64,000 nt of DNA from Ciona intestinalis (lineage: Eukaryota; Chordata; Ascidiacea; Phlebobranchia; Cionidae), in NCBI RefSeq assembly GCF_000224145.3, contig NC_020166.2:6433632-6497631 (forward strand), given 5' to 3'. Below are positions 1 to 8,284 of this stretch, piece by piece; the first letter of the stretch is position 1; each line of letters begins with the position of its first letter. A program made the position numbers and the translations under genes. The notes under the pieces were generated by a model. That model had not been told where the DNA came from and ran no database searches. It was given only the letters and a program-made list of their open reading frames with translations.

Positions 1-301
1 AAAAAGGATGACAGATGTTTATGTCATAATATAAATTAAAAATATATCTAGATCTGGATTTCTGGGACTCGGCCTTCTAGAAATATAAGTTATACATTTA
101 ATGTGTACGTTCAATTTATTACAAATTCAGTTTAATGTTCTTTGCAATTAAACTTAAAATATTCGGCAAGCGTCCAGAAAAGGTTCTAGCTAAAATATAG
201 TGATGGGTACTTGTGTATGGGCAAGGTTCAACAGCATTTCAGATTTAGACCAGATTTGTCCCATTATCAAGCAATGTCATGTGTATATACTAACTACTTA
301 C

Positions 302-1125
302 AGATAGTAATCAGAATCAAACTTCAAATCTTCAGCAGCTTGTTTTAAACTTTTACGATCTTCCAAACTGGTATCATCCGGATTTCTAATGTAAACAATA
401 TCACACAAATCTTCCTGTAATAACACAGCTCATTATTTTTCCTTAAACAAGATCTAAACATTAATTTGTAATATTGTTAAGGTTTTTGACTGAACTAAAA
501 ACAACTACAGATATTATTTTACATTCTGTAAATTAAGTGGTACAGTACCTGTAACTTAGATATGACGCCGTGTTTTTGATTTGCAAAGCCGTAACCGAAT
601 GTGGTTGAACAAATATTTTCTTTAGTTAAACTTGCTTCATGTTCACAATTAACATCTAACCAATAAAAGTTACTTAAATACTTGATACAGTTAATAATAC
701 TTTAATACATAATTACATGAAAACATAGACAACAATTACCTTCTTCCACAACTTCAATCAGGGGTTTAGTTTGTGGTGTTTTCTTCTGTGCCAACATCGT
801 TGTTAGTAAATCAAGGTTTTCAAAGTGTTCGCCCTTTTCTTGTTTACACACATGGACAGTATAAGCACCTTTATCAACCTCGTATTTGCACGATGAACCA
901 GCTTCCACAATGGTGCCAGGAAGTTCTAATCTGAAAATTACATTTTTGTAAAAGTTGTTAAGACATATGCTAACAAACTCACCGAAGGTAATATGGTTTT
1001 GCATGGAAAGCAAAGCAAGTCTCTTCAATGAAAATATCGACTTCCGACACTTTGGTATATGGGGCATGTACGACTATTGTAACGGAAACGTCGTCTTGGT
1101 TAATTTGAAATTTGGGCGTCAACAT
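302..1125 (-). CDS. SHQ1: SHQ1 homologue, 5' four coding exons (H/ACA snoRNP assembly chaperone), partial
   Basis: SHQ1 is an assembly chaperone that binds dyskerin and is needed to build H/ACA snoRNPs and telomerase RNP. Four coding exons are visible on the minus strand: 984-1125, 740-930, 549-680 and 302-414, each bounded by GT and AG and joining in phase. The start ATG is at 1125 and gives MLTPKFQINQDDVSVTI, matching the family N-terminus. Exons 1-2 form the CS (p23/HSP20-like) domain, with RLELPGTIVEAGSS near residue 48. Exon 3 carries YGFANQKHGVISKLQ and exon 4 a DPDD-like acidic stretch ending SDYYL, both typical of the start of the SHQ1-specific domain. About 192 residues are seen; the remaining two thirds should lie left of the window. 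Bases 1-301 are intron with no exon I can support. The gene points away from RPL4. Confidence 0.93.
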
Positions 1126-1747
1126 CGCTCACAATAATCCACAGGGACAGATAGATAAGATAGTGGAACACTTTACAAACAAAACGTGAAATGTGCTTTT
1201 TCCCGAGGGGAATTCCCCCTGAAAAGCAGTGCTTCAAAATTTAGTTGCCGAAAAGAATTTAAAATTTGAAAGACAAATATTTGGTGTTACGAATTAAAAA
1301 ATATGTATTTTCCCACGTCGTTTATTTTAATATGTTCATTTTGAACTATTCTTTAAAAAAAATAAAATGACTACAATTCCGCGTTTGACCGAGTACCTTG
1401 TTTCGTGTATCACGACTGCGTTTTAAATAATTTTATCTAATTTTAATTAGTAATATTATGTGTTTATTTAAAACGCTATACTTGTATAAACAATAGTTTT
1501 AAACTTTTTATTTATGTAGTATTCTTTTTAATGATTTCTATAGTAAGTCATTATATTCATCCGCAAAGTTCATATATTATTAAATATGAAAGTATTTTTT
1601 AATTTTACAATCATATATTGAATTTATATGTTTACCAACATATATTAATATGTTTTTGTATTAAACGCTGCAGATATCTGTATTATTTAGCAAGTTACAT
1701 ACACGAACTATTTTCTCACATTTTGGCATATATCCGCCACGTGGTGT
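1126..1747. promoter_or_regulatory. Divergent promoter region between SHQ1 and RPL4
   Basis: This is about 0.6 kb between the SHQ1 start codon (leftward) and the RPL4 5' UTR (rightward). I see no exon in it. Both flanking genes serve ribosome production, so a shared promoter is plausible, but that is inference from arrangement alone. The sequence is AT-rich with no motif I would call with confidence. Confidence 0.4.
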
Positions 1748-1765
1748 CCCTTCTTTCTTTTCTTC
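1748..1765 (+). promoter_or_regulatory. Probable 5' TOP tract at the RPL4 transcription start
   Basis: An 18-base pure pyrimidine run lies about 40 bases upstream of the RPL4 start codon. Ribosomal protein mRNAs of animals usually begin with a C followed by such a run (5' TOP), which places them under TOR control. The tract ends in TTCAG, so it could instead be a splice acceptor for an upstream non-coding exon. Confidence 0.5.
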
Positions 1766-1805
1766 AGCGACCGAACTGGTTTGCTGTTCATAATTGTGGG
1801 ATAAA

Positions 1806-2456
1806 ATGGTAGGTTTTTTGTTTATTTTATATATATTTTAACTAACAACAAGTTGTATAACGCTAATATTATATCCGTGTAGTTATAAACTTTAGCGATG
1901 TTTGGTTATTACAAACAAAAACTGTAGTATTGAGAAGCATGTGTTTCATTTTAACATTTCACTCTTGTATCTAAAACATACCTTGAGTGATACCTGTATT
2001 CGGATGTATAATATAGTGTATCTTACAAGTTACAACCTTACTCATATGGAATAGTATAAACGAAATGTTGGAAACTGTTTTATATTGGCTTTGTTTAAAA
2101 ATGTTTCTGTCCAACATGCATATATTTGTTCTGTGTATTATAATTAGAAAGCAAAAAACTAAATGTAGCTAATTTAGAAAATATTTAATTAGTAACAAAG
2201 TTTATATATTCATTATGTTTCAGGCTTGTGCACGGCCATTAGTGTCCGTGTATTCGGAAAAGGGTGTTGCTTCGGGGTCCATTACATTGCCAGCAGTTTT
2301 CAAGGCTCCGATCCGTCCAGACATTGTTAACTTTGTTCATACAAATATCAGCAAGAACCACAGGCAGGCATATGCTGTGAAATCTATTGCTGGTGAACAA
2401 ACAAGTGCAGAGTCATGGGGTACTGGACGAGCTGTTGCTAGAATTCCAAGAGTGAG
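1806..2456 (+). CDS. RPL4: Ribosomal protein L4 (uL4), first two coding exons only
   Basis: Structural protein of the large cytosolic ribosomal subunit. Exon 1 contributes only the start codon: ATG at 1806-1808 is followed directly by a GTAGG donor. Exon 2 (2224-2456, after TTTCAG) begins [14 protein letters not shown] and contains [17 protein letters not shown] and [17 protein letters not shown], almost identical to the animal uL4 N-terminus. It ends with a GTATGT donor after the R-V-R that precedes the family's glycine-rich loop. That loop and the roughly 300 residues after it are absent: the intron runs into purine-rich repeats and a gap, and beyond the gap a different protein is encoded. 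I read this as a functional gene broken by the assembly, not a pseudogene. No snoRNA was recognised in its introns. Confidence 0.92.
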
Positions 2457-2623
2457 GTATGTATGGAACTTATAACATGTTGAGTTTAACTTGGACTATT
2501 GGTTCATGTTAAATCTGGGTTTCCATGCATTTCGTTGAGGCTATGCAATTTGTATTGCTAACAAAGTTTATCCAATATTTCCGCCTTCTGTGTCATCCTA
2601 AGTAGTTTCCATATCACTTCAAA

Positions 2624-3105
2624 AGGGGTAACACTAAAAGAGGGAAAAGGGAAAACAGGGAAAAGAGGGAAATCAACCCTAAAAGAGGGAAATAGGGAAA
2701 AGAGGGAAAAAGGGAAAACTTGCATTCCTAAAAGAGGGGAAAAGGAAAACAGGGAAAACAGGGAAATGCTGTTTAGTAAAAAAGCGAGATTTTTTTATAT
2801 TTTATTTTATTTACTTAACTTTGATAATTATAAAAAAGGGAACAGCAGAAAATCAATACTAACATGCAAGGGAAAAGATGAAAAATAAAGAAAAGAGGGA
2901 AAAAACAGGGAAAAGAGGGGAAAAGAGGGAAAAGAGGGAAAACAGGCGAAAATAGGGAAAACAACACTAAAAGAGGGAAATAGGGAAAAGAGGGAAATAG
3001 GGAAAAGAGGGATAAACAGGGAAAAGTGGGAAAACAGGGGAAAGAGGGAAGACAGTTTTCCCCTCTTTTTCCTGTTTCCTTATTTTTCATCTTTTAGAGG
3101 GGAAA
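2624..3105. repeat. Polypurine degenerate tandem repeat in the RPL4 intron, inverting to polypyrimidine at its right end
   Basis: The stretch is built from variants of AGGGAAAAGAGGG with short non-repeat breaks around 2770-2860. From about 3053 the same strand turns pyrimidine-rich (runs of CCCCTCTTTTT), so the last part is an inverted copy of what precedes it. The repeat runs straight into the 125-base gap. Reading frames through it on the minus strand are low-complexity Phe/Pro/Ser strings and are not genes. Confidence 0.85.
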
Positions 3106-3230
3106 NNNNNNNNNNNNNNNNNNNNNNNNNNNNNNNNNNNNNNNNNNNNNNNNNNNNNNNNNNNNNNNNNNNNNNNNNNNNNNNNNNNNNNNNNNNNNNN
3201 NNNNNNNNNNNNNNNNNNNNNNNNNNNNNN
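3106..3230. other. Assembly gap (125 N)
   Basis: A run of N immediately after the purine-rich repeat. The true gap size is unknown and could hold the missing RPL4 exons and the start of the next gene. Confidence 0.99.
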
Positions 3231-3375
3231 TTTTAACCAATGTTGATTTATTTATTATATTCCTGTTTATTTATTATATTATTAGGGTGTTATAATATAT
3301 GACACTGTTGATATGCTGTATAACAACTACAAAAAAAGTTGATTAGCTGACTTTTTTTATTATTGTAATTCTCAG

Positions 3376-3968
3376 GAGCCCTTGAGCGTTTTGTTGAGAA
3401 TTATGTTGGAACAGCTGAAAGTGAATTAAACGAGACCGATATGTTGTGGAATGCACAACGAACTACTTTTGTACATCGAGCTATGTCTGTACTTAACACC
3501 ATGCACACTCAGTTACCAACACAGCATGTGCTAAGGTGAGATATAGTGTTGTGCAATAATAATAGGACATAATTTATTTTATTTTTGAAGTTTTTTTTAT
3601 TTAATTTTGTTTTAAAATAAATGTAACTTATAACATCTCGATTGTATGTAAGTAATATACTCACTGTTTTAAAAATGCTATGATAGTTGTAACTTTAACA
3701 TTGGTAATAAATTTTAGATTTAAATTTTTTTCAAATTGTTAATTTTTGAAGAATTTTTTTGGTGGTTAAAATGAATTTTTTAAACTTTTTTTTAATTTTA
3801 GAGCGAAATGGATGTATTTGATTGGACGATCCTTAAGGCTGTGCAGCGAGGGGGTTCATCCTGATGATCCAAAGTATCAATGGGATGTGGAAGCTCTTCT
3901 TCCGGAACAAATGTTGCGGGATGTTGGGATAAAAAGCAGCACAGGGTTCATGTCAGCAAGCATGGAAG
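3376..3968 (+). CDS. Unrecognised protein, two internal exons (fragment)
   Basis: Two exons with good splice sites, 3376-3535 and 3802-3968, join in phase to give about 109 residues: an acidic, helix-forming start (ALERFVENYVGTAESELN), then RAMSVLNTMHTQLPTQH, RAKWMYLIGRSLRLC and HPDDPKYQWDVEALLPEQM. There is no initiator or stop, so these are internal exons of a larger gene interrupted by the gaps on both sides. The Trp-containing helical segments recall the helical-repeat parts of large ciliary proteins, but I cannot place it in a family. It is not part of RPL4. It may share a gene with the repeat exon that follows the second gap, since strand and order agree, but nothing in the sequence proves it. 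Confidence 0.6.
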
Positions 3969-4193
3969 GTATGGCACGGAACTAAACTTTTTCTCAACCC
4001 CCCCTAAAAAAAATATTCTAAATATATTTAACGATTTTAGTGATTTTAAGGATTTCTTTATTGTATGTTGAATTACAAAAAAATACCTTTGCTTTTTATT
4101 GGGCAGTTTTTTTGTATAATATATCAGTTTTGTGTCTAAGATAGATTAATCATTAAGCAACAAATTCAAGTTTATGGTCAATGTTACTGTTCA

Positions 4194-5193
4194 NNNNNNN
4201 NNNNNNNNNNNNNNNNNNNNNNNNNNNNNNNNNNNNNNNNNNNNNNNNNNNNNNNNNNNNNNNNNNNNNNNNNNNNNNNNNNNNNNNNNNNNNNNNNNNN
4301 NNNNNNNNNNNNNNNNNNNNNNNNNNNNNNNNNNNNNNNNNNNNNNNNNNNNNNNNNNNNNNNNNNNNNNNNNNNNNNNNNNNNNNNNNNNNNNNNNNNN
4401 NNNNNNNNNNNNNNNNNNNNNNNNNNNNNNNNNNNNNNNNNNNNNNNNNNNNNNNNNNNNNNNNNNNNNNNNNNNNNNNNNNNNNNNNNNNNNNNNNNNN
4501 NNNNNNNNNNNNNNNNNNNNNNNNNNNNNNNNNNNNNNNNNNNNNNNNNNNNNNNNNNNNNNNNNNNNNNNNNNNNNNNNNNNNNNNNNNNNNNNNNNNN
4601 NNNNNNNNNNNNNNNNNNNNNNNNNNNNNNNNNNNNNNNNNNNNNNNNNNNNNNNNNNNNNNNNNNNNNNNNNNNNNNNNNNNNNNNNNNNNNNNNNNNN
4701 NNNNNNNNNNNNNNNNNNNNNNNNNNNNNNNNNNNNNNNNNNNNNNNNNNNNNNNNNNNNNNNNNNNNNNNNNNNNNNNNNNNNNNNNNNNNNNNNNNNN
4801 NNNNNNNNNNNNNNNNNNNNNNNNNNNNNNNNNNNNNNNNNNNNNNNNNNNNNNNNNNNNNNNNNNNNNNNNNNNNNNNNNNNNNNNNNNNNNNNNNNNN
4901 NNNNNNNNNNNNNNNNNNNNNNNNNNNNNNNNNNNNNNNNNNNNNNNNNNNNNNNNNNNNNNNNNNNNNNNNNNNNNNNNNNNNNNNNNNNNNNNNNNNN
5001 NNNNNNNNNNNNNNNNNNNNNNNNNNNNNNNNNNNNNNNNNNNNNNNNNNNNNNNNNNNNNNNNNNNNNNNNNNNNNNNNNNNNNNNNNNNNNNNNNNNN
5101 NNNNNNNNNNNNNNNNNNNNNNNNNNNNNNNNNNNNNNNNNNNNNNNNNNNNNNNNNNNNNNNNNNNNNNNNNNNNNNNNNNNNNNNNNNNNN
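4194..5193. other. Assembly gap (1000 N, probably a nominal size)
   Basis: Exactly 1000 N, which suggests a default gap length. The first bases to its right are already units of the 36-bp array, so the gap probably swallows further copies. Confidence 0.99.
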
Positions 5194-7130
5194 AACGCCG
5201 AAAGGAAAAGACCGTCAAACCAGTGAACGAACACCAAGAAGGAAGAGACCGACAACCTGTTGATCGAACACCAGATGATAGAGATCGGCAACCAGGTGAT
5301 CGAACACCAGAAGGAAGAGACCGGGAACCAGGTGATCGAACACCAGATGAAAGAAATCGGCAACCAGGTGATCCAACGCCAGAAGGAAGAGACCGACAAC
5401 CAGGTGATCGAACACCAGTAGGAAGAGACCGACAACCAGGTGATCGAACGCCAGAAGGAAGATGACCGACAACCTGGTGATCGAACCCCAGAAGGAAGAG
5501 ATCGGCAACCTGGTGATCGAACACCAGAGGATAGAGACCGACAACCAGGTGATCGAACATTAGATGATAGAGATCGGCAACCAGGTGATCGAACACCAGA
5601 AGGAAGAGACCGACAAAAAGGTGATCGAACGCCAGAAGGAAGAGACCGACAACCAGGTGATCGAACGCCAGATGAAAGAGATCGGCAACCAGGTGATCGA
5701 ACACCAGTAGGAAGAGTCCGACAACCAGGTGATCGAACGCCAGAAGTAAGAGACCGACAACCAGGTGATCGAACACCAGAAGGAAGCGACCGACAACCAG
5801 GTGATCGAACACCAGATGATAGAGATCGGCAACCAGGTGATCGAACATCAGAAGGAAGAGACCGACAACCTGGTGATCGAACACCAGATGAAAGAAATCG
5901 GCAACCAGGTGATCGAACGCCAGAAGGAAGAGATCGACAACCAGGTGATCGAACACCAGTATGAAAGACATCGGCAACCTGGTGATCGAACACCAGAAGG
6001 AAGAGACCGACAACCTGGTGATCGAACCCCAGAAGGAAGAGATCGGCAACCTGGTGATCGAACACCAGAGGATAGAGACCGGCAACCAGGTGATCGAACA
6101 TTAGATGATAGAGATCGGCAACCAGGTGATCGAACACCAGAAGGAAGAGACCGACAACCAGGTGATCGAACGCCAGAAGGAAGAGACCGACAACCAGGTG
6201 ATCGAACGCCAGATGAAAGAGATCGGCAACCAGGTGATCGAACACCAGTAGGAAGAGTCCGACAACCAGGTGATCGAACGCCAGAAGTAAGAGACCGACA
6301 ACCAGGTGATCGAACACCAGAAGGAAGCGACCGACAACCTGGTGATCGAAACCAGATGATAGAGATCGGCAACCAGGTGATCGAACACCAGAAGGAAGAG
6401 ACCGACTACCTAGGTGATCGAACGCCAGAAGGAAGAGATCGGCAACCAGATGATCGAACGTCAGAAGGAAGAGACCGACAACCTGGTGATCGAACACCAA
6501 ATGATAGGGATCGGCAACCAGGTGATCGAACGCCAGAAGGAAGAGATCGACAACCAGGTGATCGAACACCAGATGAAAGACATCGGCAACCTGGTGATCG
6601 AACACCAGAAGGAAGAGGCCGACAACCTGGTGATCGAACCCCAGAAGGAAGAGATCGGCAACCTGGTGACCGAACACCAGATGATAGAGATCGGCAACCA
6701 GGTGAACGAACATTGGATGAAAGATCTCGGCAACCTGGTGAACGAACACCAGATGATAGAGATCGGCAACCAGGTGATCGAACACCAGAAGGAAGAGACC
6801 GACAACTAGGTGATCGAACGCCAAAAGGAAGAGATTGGCAACCAGGTGATCGAACACCAGAAGGAAGAGACCGGGAACCTGGTGAACTAACACCAGAAGG
6901 AAGAGACCGACAACCAGGTGATCGAAAGCCAGAAGAAAGAGACCGACAACCTGGTGATCGTTCACCAGATGAAAGAAATCGGCAACCTGGTGATCGAACA
7001 CCAGAAGGAAGAGACCGACTACCTGGTGATCGAACACCAGAAGGAAGAGATCGGCAACCTGGTGATCGAACACCAGAAGAAGTACCGAGGCAACCAGGTG
7101 TTCGGGTCCCTGGATCCGCGGACAACTCAG
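5194..7130. repeat. 36-bp minisatellite with higher-order structure
   Basis: Unit of 36 bp (for example GACCGACAACCAGGTGATCG plus 16 more bases), about 53 copies. End units are the most diverged. A rare marker variant with ACCCCA in place of ACACCA sits at about 5483, 6024 and 6636, that is 541 and 612 bp apart, close to 15 and 17 units. Long blocks have therefore been duplicated as wholes. The array is open over long stretches in several frames on both strands, which produces large false reading frames on the minus strand. Confidence 0.95.
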
Positions 7131-7145
7131 ATGTTTATTTTCCAG
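5194..7145 (+). CDS. Long exon encoding a 12-residue Asp/Arg/Pro-rich tandem repeat (unrecognised protein)
   Basis: In one plus frame the array reads as about 53 copies of a 12-residue unit, consensus D-R-Q-P-G-D-R-T-P-(E/D)-(G/D/E)-R, with no stop for 470 codons in the last two thirds. The recurrent differences between units are GAC/GAT, CGA/CGG, CCA/CCT and ACA/ACG/ACC, all silent in this frame. The amino-acid changes that recur fall mainly on the acidic/Gly pair after T-P and on a D/N swap. The frame continues beyond the repeat through VPRQPGVRVPGSADNSDVYF to a GTAAAA donor after 7145. Four single-base length changes (near 5464, 5964, 6354 and 6413) shift the frame between units. The product would be highly charged and disordered. 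Gly recurs every sixth residue, so it is not collagen Gly-X-Y. Start and upstream exons are in or beyond the gap. Confidence 0.5.
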
Positions 7146-8284
7146 GTAAAACTTTTATTTTTTTGAAGTTGCATTGATTTTTTAAAACCACTTGCTTGTT
7201 TTTGGTGATTTGATTTCATGTATTTAAATATTTTTTTTATTTCATTTTCGTTTTGACTAATATCTGCTATAATATTTTTATTTTATTGTCGTTTAGCATG
7301 TTCTGTTTGGTTGACCTCACGTCGCTATTTTTTTTTCTACATTGTTTATTGTTGTGGTCCGTCAGGTTTACTCGCATTCTATCTTCAGCAAAAAAAACTT
7401 TGGACCACCTGGTAGTTAAACACTGTCGGCATAGTTTGCTGAAATTTTTGCGCCACATTTCAATCCTCACTTGATTATTTGCCTACTTGTCACGTGGTCT
7501 GCTCAGCCCACAATGGAACGAACAATTATACGTCCCAGTGCCCCGATAGCTTATGAATTATATCTGCTATGTTGACTTTGTTTCCGTCCACTTGGCCAGT
7601 TGACGCATTATTGAGGGCGAGGGTTTAGCAAGCGTTTAGACGCTCAGTTAATAGCATTATTACGAACAGTTGTTACTTACGCAGCTTTTTAGTCGATCGT
7701 CTGTGCCATTATTTTAGGCTTCAGAGTATTGATTTACTTATCTACTGCAAACAAATTCGTATATTTGTGAAGGTGGTTAAGTAATGTCGTGTAAACAGCT
7801 TCAAACAATTTCTTCGTCCATTTAACGGTCGACGGCTGCATTATGTCAAAACCACTTCATGTCTTTATACGGACACCTTTGTACAATGGTGTATAGAAAT
7901 ATCGCGGGTGCTTAACAAAAGATTCGAGCAGTGAGTTTCGTTCTACGCACAGCGTGATTTAGCTCTCAGACCTTTTATTTGTGTCTCACGTGTGGCAAAT
8001 TTAAAAAACCGCAACCCTGATCGAAACGCCCGATGGTCTATGTTTGTTTAAAAATCGAATAACGGGTTAACTTGTTACAGCTTTTGTTCGGATTTTAGAA
8101 CGTTAGGTTAAATTTGTGCGTGAAAAAGGTTGTTCCATTCGAATCGTCTACACTACAACATGAACTGTTTTGTCTGCACTGAGCTGATATGAGAAAAAGT
8201 GCCTGTTTCTTCAAGGGACAATTGTTTCAAAGACAGTTAGACTGCTGAATGTCGTTTGACATTGAATGCTAAAATTACGTTAGA
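7146..8284. other. Intron or spacer between the repeat exon and the collagen gene
   Basis: I see no supportable exon here. Two CACGTG E-boxes are present (7491-7496 and 7987-7992). The right part should hold the collagen promoter and 5' UTR. The plus-strand reading frame at 7253-7474 has no family resemblance. Confidence 0.5.

Noticed and set aside
1618-1812. A plus-strand frame ending over the RPL4 start
   Set aside because: It spans the promoter and 5' UTR; RPL4 starts cleanly at 1806 in another frame.
1809-2223. A snoRNA in RPL4 intron 1
   Set aside because: Vertebrate RPL4 introns host U16 and U18, but I could not find paired C and D boxes or an H/ACA fold here.
4174-5263. Plus-strand frames of about 350 codons in the second gap
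   Set aside because: Made almost wholly of N; no information.
4191-7073. A 960-codon minus-strand reading frame across the repeat array and gap
   Set aside because: About a third is N. The rest is the complement of the 36-bp array, where the common variants change residues instead of being silent; no splice or start signals.
5194-7130. The R-D-R-Q-P-G-D-R-T-P-E-G repeat as part of the downstream collagen
   Set aside because: Gly recurs every sixth residue, not every third, and the collagen gene has its own ATG with an upstream in-frame stop and a signal peptide.
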